Source of the DNA: Calditrichota bacterium
GTDB taxonomy: Bacteria; Electryoneota; RPQS01
Direction: 5' to 3'
Assembly (NCBI GenBank): GCA_020637395.1
Contig: JACJWA010000001.1
Span: forward strand, 868,001-932,000
Length of the DNA stretch: 64,000 nucleotides
Of the stretch, positions 44,926 to 53,669 are shown piece after piece. How positions within the stretch are numbered: the first letter of the stretch is position 1; each line of letters opens with the position of its first letter. The translations under genes and the position numbers were made by a program. The notes under the pieces are model-generated. The model had not been told where the DNA came from. It worked only from the letters and a program-made list of their open reading frames with translations, and ran no database searches.

Positions 44926-47661
44926 ATGTGCAACCCATTTTTCAGTTTCTCGCGGATGTACTCGCTCTACCTTTTCTTGCTCTTGCTGGCAGGACACCCA
45001 TGTTTTGCAGCCCTGGAAGATATTCTTCCCCGTCCGCAGCAAATGGGAACTCTTGCTGTCTCGCCGCTTTACGTGGATGGCGGTCTTGTCCTGGTGATGC
45101 CGGATAACCCAAACGCCATGGAAGCAATCGTCCGAGACGAGTATGTCGCAGTGCTGACATCCACGATGGGTGTGCCGCCAGTCGTGAGCTCTTTTTCCAA
45201 TTGGAATGGGGTTGGTCCCTCGTTGTGGCTCGGGACTCCGGAACGGTTTCCGCAACTGGTTGACTCGCTCTCCGCTTCGCAGCTTCCGGGCTTCGGGTTG
45301 CTTTCTCACAACGAGGAGTATCAGATCCTTGTGAGAGAAAGCACGATCTTTCTGGCAGGCAAGGATCAGCTTGGTTTGCAATGGGGACTTTTCAGTCTGA
45401 TCAAACTCATGGGTCCAGTTTACGGCAACACGACTGTGGACCGTGTCTTTGTCAGAGACTGGCCGGACTTCCCCAAGCGGATCTGCACCGTAAATGGCTC
45501 CGTCAGGATTCAAGAGCAGTATGACTATGCGGACTCGTTGTTCAATTGGGCGTACCACTGCAAGATGAACGAGATTGAGTGGAATGATGCTGATGCGGGA
45601 AACGCCGACCGCCGCTTGTTTCCTCGCACCGCTTCCGCGGAACTGCGCGAGCGGGCAAGACGGCGGAGCATGCTGCTGACGATGAGCTGCGACCGGACCG
45701 CCTACTATGTTGCCGAGCCGCAGTGGCAGGAAGGCATACCTGTGGATGCCATGCCCATGACCGTTGGAAGCTCAGGGTTCACTCCCGCGAGTTACGGAAT
45801 CGTTGTTTCGAATCCAGGGTTTGAAACTTGGACCAGCAACGTGCCAAATGGCTGGACCATGTACCCGGAGTCCAGCTTTGGTCTTCTCTCCAGGGACAAC
45901 GTTACCAGGCACTCTGGCGGTGCCTCAGTGAAGTGGGCCAACATGAGCAGCAGCTACCCCTACGACAGAATGCTGCATCAAACGGTCAACATGGGACAAC
46001 ATCGGCTTATGAAGGTGAAATTTTGGTGCAAGACCCAAAACTATAGCGGCCAGATGAAGTTAGTTGTGCGTGGTGGACGGGACAATTTCAATAAGTTCGA
46101 AAACGTGCTCATCAGCATCCCCTCAACAACCGACTGGATGCAGCTGGAAGTGCTTTTCTCTATTTACGACGAGGACAGTGCAAGTCTTCGGCTTGGCCCG
46201 GATGCCTATACATCCGGCACGGTGTGGATTGATGATGTAACGATTGAGAATGCGGGTCTTATGAACATGCTGCGTCGTCCGGATACGCCGCTTGCGGTTT
46301 ACAAGGAACCCGGCCACATTCTGATGGCCGAAGGCTTGGACTATGCCGTGACAGACCTCAGTTCCCCAGGTGAAGAGAACTATTTGACGGAACCACGACT
46401 CTCGCGGCTGACCGGCGGTGCATTGGCAAATGGCAACTCGGTAAACGTGGACTGGTACACGGCAATAGAATACCAAGGTGGGCGCGAGACCGTTTGCTGG
46501 AGCCTGTTAGAACCTCTTGAGCACTATCAGAGCTCCGTTCGTGTATTAGATTCCACTCTGGCGCCCGACGGTTTCAAGATACACGTTAATGAAGTCTCTT
46601 ACGCCGGCTATGATCCGCTCTGCAGAAGCAGAGGCATGACTGCGGGGCAATTGGTCGGGCACTATTGCAATCAGATGTATGAAGTCATACAGGCGCGCAG
46701 ACCTGGAGCGCCCGTTCGCATCTACGGCGATCCGTTCGATATCTCAGTGGAAGATCCGCGCGCAAATCCGATTGAGGGGCCGGCGTGGAATAGCGGAGGT
46801 CTGCAGCAGCTTTCGCCAGAGATTGAAGTCATGATGATGGCCGACTACACGCGGTACGAGGACTCGAGCTACGTTTACATCAACAGCAACGGGAATCCCG
46901 CAATCTTGTCCTGGCATGGATCGAGCAGTCTGCTTGAACCCGTGAATGCGATGATTGCCGCTCGCCGTGCACCCAACAATACGGGCGTGATTATCTTTGG
47001 CTGGCATCTGTCGCACTTCTCGCGTATGATGGAATTCTCATCTCTGGGATGGAACTTCGGACCTTACTTCATCCACTTCCCGCCGGTCTTCTCTGTGCGT
47101 CCGGATACCATTCGTCTTGCAGCGGAAATGTGGACAGACTCATTCGGTCTGAGTGATCCACCGACAATTACGGCGAAATCTCTAACCTATCGCATGTTGC
47201 CAGGCGGAACATGGACTACGGTGACACCACTTCCCGGCGCGCCGCGCGAGTTTGTTTCCAATCTCATTCCCACGCCGACCGCAACCAGCATCGAGTATTA
47301 CTTTAGCGCCACGGATCATCGCGGCCAAACCAGAACCACTCCGCCTGATGCTCCAAGCCGGGTCTATCGCTCCGACATTCCCGCTTCCCAAGGAAATGAG
47401 TCCGTGGACTGGGGAAGGTACAAGGCAGGCATTCTGCCCTCGATTGACGGTCAGATGATCGAGTGGGAAAAAGTGGACGGTGCTCTTGGATACGAGGTAC
47501 ATTGCGCACCAGCGGGCGATCTTTCCCGGCGCTCACAGTCCTTGCTTTCATTTGTGCCAGCGGGACAAACGCGTTTCCTGCTTGATCCTGGCATTTTCAA
47601 GATGATCAATCCGGCTGAGGTTCGGATTCTCCCCTTGTTGCCGGTTTCTGCAAAGGAGTAG
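44926..47661 (+). CDS. Secreted multidomain GH20-like glycoside hydrolase candidate
   Basis: A protein of about 911 residues with a signal peptide (MYSLYLFLLLLAGHPCFA core). Residues 30-185 resemble the alpha/beta domain found before GH20/GH84 catalytic barrels: EDILPRPQQMGTLAVSP, LWLGTPERF, YQILVRESTIFLAGKDQLGLQWGLFSLIKLM. Barrel-like sequence follows (RDWPDFPKRICTVNG, CKMNEIEWNDAD). About residues 295-445 form an inserted beta-sandwich resembling a carbohydrate-binding module (NPGFETWTSNVPNGWTMYPES, VWIDDVTIENAG), after which the barrel resumes (PDGFKIHVNEVSYAGYDP). C-terminal beta domains end in GYEVHCAP...VRILPLLPV without a T9SS tail. No catalytic Asp-Glu pair can be confirmed. Start: ATG 44926, or ATG 44956. 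Confidence 0.6.
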   Translation: MCNPFFSFSRMYSLYLFLLLLAGHPCFAALEDILPRPQQMGTLAVSPLYVDGGLVLVMPDNPNAMEAIVRDEYVAVLTSTMGVPPVVSSFSNWNGVGPSLWLGTPERFPQLVDSLSASQLPGFGLLSHNEEYQILVRESTIFLAGKDQLGLQWGLFSLIKLMGPVYGNTTVDRVFVRDWPDFPKRICTVNGSVRIQEQYDYADSLFNWAYHCKMNEIEWNDADAGNADRRLFPRTASAELRERARRRSMLLTMSCDRTAYYVAEPQWQEGIPVDAMPMTVGSSGFTPASYGIVVSNPGFETWTSNVPNGWTMYPESSFGLLSRDNVTRHSGGASVKWANMSSSYPYDRMLHQTVNMGQHRLMKVKFWCKTQNYSGQMKLVVRGGRDNFNKFENVLISIPSTTDWMQLEVLFSIYDEDSASLRLGPDAYTSGTVWIDDVTIENAGLMNMLRRPDTPLAVYKEPGHILMAEGLDYAVTDLSSPGEENYLTEPRLSRLTGGALANGNSVNVDWYTAIEYQGGRETVCWSLLEPLEHYQSSVRVLDSTLAPDGFKIHVNEVSYAGYDPLCRSRGMTAGQLVGHYCNQMYEVIQARRPGAPVRIYGDPFDISVEDPRANPIEGPAWNSGGLQQLSPEIEVMMMADYTRYEDSSYVYINSNGNPAILSWHGSSSLLEPVNAMIAARRAPNNTGVIIFGWHLSHFSRMMEFSSLGWNFGPYFIHFPPVFSVRPDTIRLAAEMWTDSFGLSDPPTITAKSLTYRMLPGGTWTTVTPLPGAPREFVSNLIPTPTATSIEYYFSATDHRGQTRTTPPDAPSRVYRSDIPASQGNESVDWGRYKAGILPSIDGQMIEWEKVDGALGYEVHCAPAGDLSRRSQSLLSFVPAGQTRFLLDPGIFKMINPAEVRILPLLPVSAKE

Positions 47662-47906
47662 CCAGAACATCCTGCCGCTGATGGCTCTCAATGCCTTGTT
47701 AATTATGCCCTTGAAGCATGGGTCTCCGCTACATTCTTGCTCCCATCCCGCTCACTTGCTTTCTCTCCTCTAACTTTTTATATTTTCAAAACTTTGACGG
47801 GACCTCAGAGGACTTGATTGGCTCCTCGATCTCGTGCTCTGCTATCGTGTTTCCATTCTCGCAGTGAGATGCTGCCACCACTTCAACCGGACAAGTAGAA
47901 ACATCC
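47662..47906 (+). other. Intergenic region before the methyltransferase
   Basis: This 245-base gap is the longest non-coding stretch outside the tRNA region. Besides the candidate promoter at 47756-47784 and a leader of about 116 bases, no hairpin, RNA gene or conserved small gene was recognised. Confidence 0.5.
47756..47784 (+). promoter_or_regulatory. Candidate promoter of the methyltransferase-dusB pair
   Basis: TTGCTT (47756-47761), 17 bases, TATATT (47779-47784). It matches 3/6 and 5/6 consensus positions, with the TATATT -10 also seen before hutU, rplU and the sensor kinase. Confidence 0.45.
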
Positions 47907-48707
47907 ATGAGCAACAAGCCTTTCAATAGAATCGTACGAAGTTGGGACGAGTTTTGGGCAGAGTTCTGGCGTATCCGGCTTGTTGGTGGCGACGACGCCG
48001 CCGAGTTCAAGAGCGAGCAAGTGGTGGACTTCTGTTGGAAAGTTCTGGGGATCAAGAAGAATCAAAAGGTTCTCGATATTGCCTGCGGAGCAGGTTTCCA
48101 GGCCGTGCTGCTGGCCGAACGCGGAGCGACTGTACACGGAGTGGACATCACGCCTGTGCTGATTAAACATGCCAAAAAGCTCGCCAAACAACGAAAGGTC
48201 CCCGCGACATTTGAAGTGCAGGACATGCGCGAACTGAAAGTCAAGGAGCAATATGACCATGTGCTTGTGCTCGGAATGAGTTTCGGTTTCGGTACGGACG
48301 AAGAAAATGCACGGAGCATCAAGTTGATGGCGGATGCCGTGAAACCCGGCGGGAAACTTTTGATCACAGGACAGCATCCGTACGCCCTTGCCAATCATCT
48401 CGGACCGGAGTGGCTCGAGTGCGACGAAGGCATATTGCTTCACCGCGCGGACTTTGATCCCGAGCGCTGCCGACTCGGAGGCTCGTGGGAACTCGCGTGT
48501 CCCGATGGAACCATCATCATGGAAGGGGAGAACCCGGAACAGGATGGCATTCGTTGCTACACCTATCCCGAGATTAAGTCCTTGCTAGAAGGTTCCGGCC
48601 TCGTGGACGTTCAGGGATACGGCGCATGGTACACGCCGCCGCAGCCGCTTCAGTGGTTTTCCATGGAAATGATTGTCACCGCCTACAAGCCGAAACGCTC
48701 TGTATGA
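47907..48707 (+). CDS. Class I SAM-dependent methyltransferase
   Basis: The 266-residue protein has the SAM-binding motif I VLDIACGAGFQAVLLAERG, the acidic ribose-binding VHGVDITPVLIKHA, and motif post-I FEVQDMREL; VKPGGKLLITG is motif III. The C-terminal part (WELACPDGTIIMEGENPEQD, YTYPEIKSLLEGSGLVDVQGYGAWY) fits small-molecule or tRNA-modifying methyltransferases, but the substrate is unknown. Its stop overlaps the dusB start (ATGA), so a role in RNA modification is a reasonable but unproved idea. Confidence 0.85.
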   Translation: MSNKPFNRIVRSWDEFWAEFWRIRLVGGDDAAEFKSEQVVDFCWKVLGIKKNQKVLDIACGAGFQAVLLAERGATVHGVDITPVLIKHAKKLAKQRKVPATFEVQDMRELKVKEQYDHVLVLGMSFGFGTDEENARSIKLMADAVKPGGKLLITGQHPYALANHLGPEWLECDEGILLHRADFDPERCRLGGSWELACPDGTIIMEGENPEQDGIRCYTYPEIKSLLEGSGLVDVQGYGAWYTPPQPLQWFSMEMIVTAYKPKRSV

Positions 48708-49771
48708 CGTTGCCCGAGAGCCAGCCAGCATCGCGCAATCCGCTTCGAACACAGCTCGGGCCGATTGAGATTGAGAGGCCTGTTGTGCTCGCGCCGCTGG
48801 CAGGGTGGACGGACACCGCCATGAGACGAATCTCCCGCCGTTACGGTGCTGGAGTCGTGTTCTCGGAAATGCTGTCCGGCGAGGGCGTTCGCCGCAAGAA
48901 TGAAAAAACCCGCAAGATGGCGGGATTTGCACAAGAAGAACGTCCGTATTTCATTCAGTACTTTGCGACATCACCGGAACAAGCCGCCGACGCCGCAAAG
49001 CGATTGGCCGAGCTTGAGCCTGATGGACTGGATCTCAATTTCGGCTGCCCGGTCAAAAAGATTATTCTGAATCAAGGCGGTGCCGCGCTGCTCAAAGATG
49101 TTGGGCTATTGGGCCGAATTGTTGAAGCTGCGGCAAAGGCTGTTAGTATCCCGGTCTCTGTCAAGATGAGATCCGGCTGGGATCATCGCTCTTTGAATGC
49201 GGTTGAAGTTGCCCGCACTGTCGAATCCGCAGGTGCCGCGTGGGTGACTGTGCACGCCAGAACCCGCAACGAGTTTTTTCAGGGTCGTGCGCATTGGGAA
49301 TGGATTGGCGAGGTCAAGAGTAGCGTACGTATTCCCGTGATCGGAAACGGGGACGTACGCACGGCGGAAGACGTCCACCGACTCTTGGATATGACGCACT
49401 GTGATGCAGTGATGATCGGACGAGGTGCTATGGGCTATCCGTTCATTTTTCGCGAAGTGGATCACTATCTGCGTGTTGGTCACGAGTGTCCCGCACCGAC
49501 ACCGCGCGAGCGTCTTGACGCGTCTGAAAAGCACTTGGAGTGGCTGATTGAGTTCTTTGGCGATCCGCGCCGTGCCACCCTTGAGTTTCGAAAACACCTG
49601 CTCGCCTATTCCAAAGGACTGCATGGTTCGGCGCGTTTCAAGAGAGAAGCCATGAGCCTGCTGGAACCCGACGCCGTTCGCGAATCCATGCGTTCATTCT
49701 ATCTCTCGCTGCCAGACCATCCCGTGGCTCGTCCGCTCTCTGCGATTGACGAAGCGCCTGTTTGGTGTTAG
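48704..49771 (+). CDS. dusB: tRNA-dihydrouridine synthase (DusB type)
   Basis: A 355-residue FMN enzyme that reduces uridine to dihydrouridine in tRNA. Features: VVLAPLAGWTDTAMRRISRRYGA, DLNFGCPVKKIILNQGGAALL with the catalytic Cys, VKMRSGWD, WVTVHARTR and IGNGDVRTAEDV with CDAVMIGRGAMGYPFIF for FMN binding. ATG 48704 overlaps the methyltransferase stop and is used over an earlier in-frame codon within that gene. The subtype (DusB) is judged by the GCPVKK pattern and C-terminal helical domain. Its stop overlaps that of the convergent arsC gene. Confidence 0.93.
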   Translation: MTLPESQPASRNPLRTQLGPIEIERPVVLAPLAGWTDTAMRRISRRYGAGVVFSEMLSGEGVRRKNEKTRKMAGFAQEERPYFIQYFATSPEQAADAAKRLAELEPDGLDLNFGCPVKKIILNQGGAALLKDVGLLGRIVEAAAKAVSIPVSVKMRSGWDHRSLNAVEVARTVESAGAAWVTVHARTRNEFFQGRAHWEWIGEVKSSVRIPVIGNGDVRTAEDVHRLLDMTHCDAVMIGRGAMGYPFIFREVDHYLRVGHECPAPTPRERLDASEKHLEWLIEFFGDPRRATLEFRKHLLAYSKGLHGSARFKREAMSLLEPDAVRESMRSFYLSLPDHPVARPLSAIDEAPVWC

Positions 49772-50199
49772 TTCGGTAGGCTCAGCTCACGCTTCACAAT
49801 CTCAGCAAGCTCCTTTCGCATCTGATCCCGCAGATCCGCAAAGATCACTCTGGGATCTTCCCCGGGCCGGATGTAATACGGGTCGTGATACGGCTGATGC
49901 ACCGTCCGTCTTGCGCCGGGCAGCCGCGGACAGTTCTCACGTGCGTCATCACAGACGGTGATGACAAGATCAATGTCCGCGTGCACGAATTCGTTCACGC
50001 TTTTTGAACGATGCGAGCTGACGTCAATTCCGATTTCCTCAAGCGCTTCGATGGTGTTCTCGTGCACGTAGCTCGGATGAGTGCCCGCAGAGAAGACTTC
50101 TATGTAGTTTCCGAGATCGTGGCGAAGCAATCCTTCCGCCATTTGACTGCGCATCGAATTGCCCGTGCATAGCACAAGCACTTTGGGTTTGTTGGTCAC
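49768..50199 (-). CDS. arsC: Arsenate reductase, low-molecular-weight phosphatase type
   Basis: The 143-residue protein has the P-loop VLVLCTGNSMRSQMAEGLLRHD (CX5R, with GNSxRSQMAE of ArsC) and FSAGTHPS, followed by DLVITVCDDARENCP, the second Cys of the thioredoxin-linked ArsC cascade. It reduces arsenate to arsenite; phosphatase activity is the alternative for this fold. It starts at GTG 50199, overlapping the nucleotidase stop, and its TAA overlaps the dusB TAG tail to tail. No arsenite exporter or ArsR is nearby, so arsenic resistance is not shown by context. Confidence 0.87.
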   Translation of the reverse strand: MTNKPKVLVLCTGNSMRSQMAEGLLRHDLGNYIEVFSAGTHPSYVHENTIEALEEIGIDVSSHRSKSVNEFVHADIDLVITVCDDARENCPRLPGARRTVHQPYHDPYYIRPGEDPRVIFADLRDQMRKELAEIVKRELSLPN

Positions 50200-51695
50200 T
50201 TGTTCCTTTGATAGAGTCGTGCCTCATTCACGCCAACCAACGGCTGCGGCGCGCGGGCAAATGCATCCATTAGAAAATCGCTGAAAAGTGTTCCCGTGCC
50301 TTCGACATCGCGAGGTGTGAGTCCCAGGTAGGCTTCCGGCTGTGCTGCCAGAACGTAGTCAATTGAGACGCCGCGATAGGTTCGCTCGTCTTCCACGGGG
50401 ACGGCGTTCACTTTTACTTCGAGATCTTCTGCGGCGCCGTCAACTACGTCATAGCTGATCGTCAGACCGGACATTTGAAGAATCTCTTCCGTCCCTGCAA
50501 GTTGTGCGGAAACCTGACGCGCCGCGATGGTACGAAGTTCAGCACCCGTGGCTGTGAACAGAGTGACCGAGTTGACAAACGGCATCAGCTCCAGGCAATC
50601 CAGCTTTCGCACGGGACCGCAGGCGATATCCTTGCGCAAGCCTCCCGAGTTGGTCAGCGCAAAGTCCGTGCGATAGCTGTCACGCATCAAGTCGCAGATC
50701 AAGTTCCCGAGCGGACTGGATTCCGCAAAGCGGCGTTCAAGAGTTTCACTTGCTGCCGCGATGACCATGCCGTACTCGCGGTCAATGTCCGCCTTGAACT
50801 TGGACGCGTAGCTTTCCACGTCTTCCAGTGGCTCAAAGCGCGAATCAACCAACTCCACTAACTCACCGTCGTAGCTAACGACTTTGTCCTTGCGGACTTT
50901 GACCTTCAGTACTCCGAGGTTCTTCAAGTAGGATCCTGCCTGGACAATTAGGATTCCGTTCTCCAAAAGCGGCTCCTGCAATCTGGTGTGACTGTGGCCG
51001 CCGACAATGATGTCGCAGCTGTGCAGTTCGCGCGCAAGAAGCTTGTCGCTTTCCACGCCGTTGTGCGTGAGCAGGATAATCAGGTCGGTCTCAGAGTCCA
51101 AATCTTCAATCTCGGTCTGTGCCGTCTGCGCGATATCGCGCACAGTGAACGGCTCCAAGGCGCGCTTCGAAGTCACACCGGCAAGATCATTCAGGAGCAG
51201 CCCAATCACGCCGATGCGCATTCCTCCTCGTTCAACAATCTTGTGAGCGCTGCAAAGCGTGTTTCCGGTTTCGTTCTTGGTGACGTTGGCGCACAGCAGA
51301 TCAACTTCGCTCGTGGCGGCAAATCGCTGCACATGTTCCGACCCCAAGTCGAATTCATGATTTCCCAGGCAACCGGCATCGCATCTGCATAGCTTGAGCA
51401 GATGCAGCAGCGCGCCGCCTTCAAGGCCTTCCACCTTGATGTTGCAGATTGGGTTGCCGGTCATCAGGTCGCCCGCGTCTAAATAGATTGTTGCCGCATC
51501 CGCCCTCCGCACGCTGTCCAATGCTCCGGACAGCGCGGCAAAGCCGCCAACTTCCGCAGAGTCCGCGCGCCAGCTTGCCTGCTCGGCGGCAAATCGTCCG
51601 TGAATGTCGTTGGTGTGCAAAATGGTCAGAGTGCGCGTGCTTGCGCAGCCGATCACCACTAAAGCGGTCAATGCCGCAAAAATTGTCCTGTTCAT
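50196..51695 (-). CDS. UshA-like 5'-nucleotidase/metallophosphatase lipoprotein
   Basis: A 499-residue bifunctional-type 5'-nucleotidase. Lipobox VVIGC (Cys17). N-terminal calcineurin domain has ILHTNDIHGR, YLDAGDLMTG, GCLGNHEFDLG, LLTHNGVESD and IIVGGHSHTR, the complete two-metal site. The C-terminal 5'-nucleotidase domain begins near residue 300 (ESPLG-type SSPLGNLICDLMR, FALTNSGGLRKDI). It hydrolyses extracellular nucleotides to nucleosides and phosphate. ATG 51695 follows a GAGGA Shine-Dalgarno; a promoter at 51715-51743 supports that start. arsC overlaps its end by 4 bases. Confidence 0.92.
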   Translation of the reverse strand: MNRTIFAALTALVVIGCASTRTLTILHTNDIHGRFAAEQASWRADSAEVGGFAALSGALDSVRRADAATIYLDAGDLMTGNPICNIKVEGLEGGALLHLLKLCRCDAGCLGNHEFDLGSEHVQRFAATSEVDLLCANVTKNETGNTLCSAHKIVERGGMRIGVIGLLLNDLAGVTSKRALEPFTVRDIAQTAQTEIEDLDSETDLIILLTHNGVESDKLLARELHSCDIIVGGHSHTRLQEPLLENGILIVQAGSYLKNLGVLKVKVRKDKVVSYDGELVELVDSRFEPLEDVESYASKFKADIDREYGMVIAAASETLERRFAESSPLGNLICDLMRDSYRTDFALTNSGGLRKDIACGPVRKLDCLELMPFVNSVTLFTATGAELRTIAARQVSAQLAGTEEILQMSGLTISYDVVDGAAEDLEVKVNAVPVEDERTYRGVSIDYVLAAQPEAYLGLTPRDVEGTGTLFSDFLMDAFARAPQPLVGVNEARLYQRNK

Positions 51696-51714
51696 GTAAT
51701 CCTCATCTTGGCAC

Positions 51715-51743
51715 AATTTACGTCCAGAATATTTGAGTTTCAA
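51715..51743 (-). promoter_or_regulatory. Candidate promoter of the nucleotidase-arsC operon
   Basis: On the minus strand TTGAAA (51743-51738), a 17-base spacer and TAAATT (51720-51715) precede a leader of about 13 bases. The -35 lies within the 18-bp palindrome 51735-51752. Confidence 0.55.
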
Positions 51744-51752
51744 GAGAAACTC
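51735..51752. repeat. 18-bp palindrome in a divergent promoter region
   Basis: GAGTTTC-AAGA-GAAACTC is a perfect inverted repeat with 7-bp arms between the divergent nucleotidase and glycosyltransferase genes. It covers the -35 of the nucleotidase promoter, so it is a candidate repressor site; in RNA it would form a tetraloop hairpin. Confidence 0.45.
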
Positions 51753-51784
51753 TCCGAACCTTCCAAGAGAATCTTGATCTTCTT

Positions 51785-52906
51785 GTGCGAGTCCTCCTGA
51801 CCTGTCATGTCCGGTTTGCCAGTGCCCTGGCCTGGTACGCACATAGCCTGACCCGCGGGCTGCAGGCTGCAGGACATGATGTTTTCATGTATGCCCAGCG
51901 AAACTCACCGCTCGCGGAGTGGGCACGCCAGGATTCGGTCCCGCACAACGATGACTTTGACTTTCACAGCACAAACCCGCTTCAGTTGTCTCGTGCCGTC
52001 CGCAGCTTGAAGCGAAAGATCAGCGAGTTTCGCCCGGATGTGTTGAATCCGCATTGTCCTCCCGGGCACGCCTTGCTGGCGCTCTTGAATCGGTCACATC
52101 AACTCCCTTTGATCCGTACCGTGGCTGAACCGCGACCGCCGAAACGTAATCTCCTGAATCGAATGCTCCACGAGCGATCCCTTCACGGACTGATCTATTC
52201 TTCTGCGTCTTCCGTTGAACGGTATCGCGACGTTTTTGATCTTCGCAATGTCCGGCAGTCCGTGATTCTTCCCGGATTGGATCTCGGACGTTTTCCACCG
52301 ATGGAACAAACCGGGTGGCGCGCAAAGCTTGGGGTCCGCGACGATCAGCTCTTAGCGGCAATCATCGCCCGCATGAGTCCGGAGAAAGGGCAGGAGCTCC
52401 TGATTCGTGCGCTCGCTCTGCTTGTCCCCGCCGCGCGGGATCAACTTGTGGTTGTGCTGACCGGAGATGACAGCAGAGAGCGGCGCGGCGAAGACCTCAA
52501 AGTCATGGCGCACGAGCACAATGTCACTGATTCACTCCGGTTTCTTCCCCGGCTGTCCGACGTGCGCACGCTGATCAACGAACTGGACCTCGGAATCATT
52601 ACTTCCGTGCGCAGCGAAGCGGTGTGCCGAATTGCGCTGGAGTACATGGCCTACGGCAAACCAATCGTATCCACGAATATCAACATTCTTCCTGAAGTGA
52701 TTCGCCACGAGCAAAACGGCTGGATTGTTGACCCTGACGACCCGCGTTCCCTCGCTGATATCCTGTTGTCTTTGCTTGGCGACAGACAAAAACTCGATGA
52801 CTCGGGACGACGCGCAACTCAATTGCTGCACTCCGACTTCACCCTCGAGAAAGTCGTTGAGCAAACCATTGACTTCTACAATGCTGTTTCTTCCGCCCAT
52901 GCATAA
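51785..52906 (+). CDS. Family 4 glycosyltransferase
   Basis: A 373-residue GT-B enzyme with GT4 features: the N-terminal Rossmann half (MRVLLTCHVRFASALAWYAHSLTRGLQAAGHDV), SVILPGLDLGRF, AAIIARMSPEKGQELLIRAL and the C-terminal EX7E region SEAVCRIALEYMAYGKPIVSTN. The donor sugar is unknown. It starts at GTG 51785; no strong Shine-Dalgarno is visible. It leads a run of six overlapping genes ending at 58400, of which the next four are LPS-type glycosyltransferases, so a role in LPS core or surface polysaccharide is likely. Confidence 0.88.
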   Translation: MRVLLTCHVRFASALAWYAHSLTRGLQAAGHDVFMYAQRNSPLAEWARQDSVPHNDDFDFHSTNPLQLSRAVRSLKRKISEFRPDVLNPHCPPGHALLALLNRSHQLPLIRTVAEPRPPKRNLLNRMLHERSLHGLIYSSASSVERYRDVFDLRNVRQSVILPGLDLGRFPPMEQTGWRAKLGVRDDQLLAAIIARMSPEKGQELLIRALALLVPAARDQLVVVLTGDDSRERRGEDLKVMAHEHNVTDSLRFLPRLSDVRTLINELDLGIITSVRSEAVCRIALEYMAYGKPIVSTNINILPEVIRHEQNGWIVDPDDPRSLADILLSLLGDRQKLDDSGRRATQLLHSDFTLEKVVEQTIDFYNAVSSAHA

Positions 52907-53669
52907 GCTTCCAGTTTCATTTGTTGTCGTCACGCTGAACGAAGAGGAAAACCTTGAACGATGCCTGCGCGCAGTGGACTTCTGCTCGCAGGTTGTGGTT
53001 GTGGATTCCGGATCCACGGATGGCACGCTGGATGTGGCGAAGAGTTACGGCGCCGACATCTTTCATCGGGACTGGACGGGCTATGCTGATCAGAAGAATT
53101 TCGCTGCGGAGAAAGTCACGCAACCCTGGATTCTGTGTGTGGACGCCGACGAAGTGGTTACTCCGGAGTTGCGGAAAAGCATTCTTCACGCTTTCGCCTT
53201 AGACCCGCGGTGCGACGCGTTCGAGATCAATCGGCACGGAGTGTACGCCGGGCGGCTGATCAATCATTCTGGGTGGTACCCGCAATGGCGGACGTTCATC
53301 TACCGCAAAGAAGCGGCGAAATGGGTGGGACTTGAACCTCATCCTGTGGTTGAATTCCTTGGGAAAGAGCGGCGGCGACTGAATGGTGATCTTCTTCACT
53401 ACACTTATCGCAATGTAGAAGAGCACATGCGCAAGAATTTCGGGTCCGCACGAGCCGCCGCACGCGCAATGCTGCGCTCCGGTCGAAAAGCCTCACTAAA
53501 CGATCTTTTGTTCCGACCGCTTTGGGGCTGGTTCCGTTGCTACGTGCTGCAACGCGGCTTTCTGGACGGTTTCTACGGTCTTGCAATCGCGAACGGGCAG
53601 GCCATGTATGTCTTTTTGAAGTACGCCTATCTGCGCGAACTGAATCGCGAGAGTGACGCCAAGTCATGA
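52899..53669 (+). CDS. waaE: Family 2 glycosyltransferase, WaaE/KdtX type
   Basis: The 256-residue GT2 enzyme starts MHKLPVSFVVVTLNEEENLERCL and has VVVVDSGSTDGTLDVA (the nucleotide-sugar site), WILCVDADEVVTPEL (DxD) and NHSGWYPQWRTFIYRKEAAKW, the pattern of WaaE LPS core beta-glucosyltransferases. I use ATG 52899, which overlaps the GT4 end by 8 bases; ATG 52881 is 6 codons earlier. The gene is coupled to the next (ATGA at 53666). The symbol is a family guess, as acceptor and donor are not proved. Confidence 0.82.
   Translation: MHKLPVSFVVVTLNEEENLERCLRAVDFCSQVVVVDSGSTDGTLDVAKSYGADIFHRDWTGYADQKNFAAEKVTQPWILCVDADEVVTPELRKSILHAFALDPRCDAFEINRHGVYAGRLINHSGWYPQWRTFIYRKEAAKWVGLEPHPVVEFLGKERRRLNGDLLHYTYRNVEEHMRKNFGSARAAARAMLRSGRKASLNDLLFRPLWGWFRCYVLQRGFLDGFYGLAIANGQAMYVFLKYAYLRELNRESDAKS

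Noticed and set aside
47662..47906. Riboswitch or small RNA before the methyltransferase
   Set aside because: No strong stem, conserved core or terminator was found; only a candidate promoter.
49768..51695. Arsenic resistance operon
   Set aside because: arsC is paired with a nucleotidase; no arsR, arsB/acr3 or metallochaperone is present.
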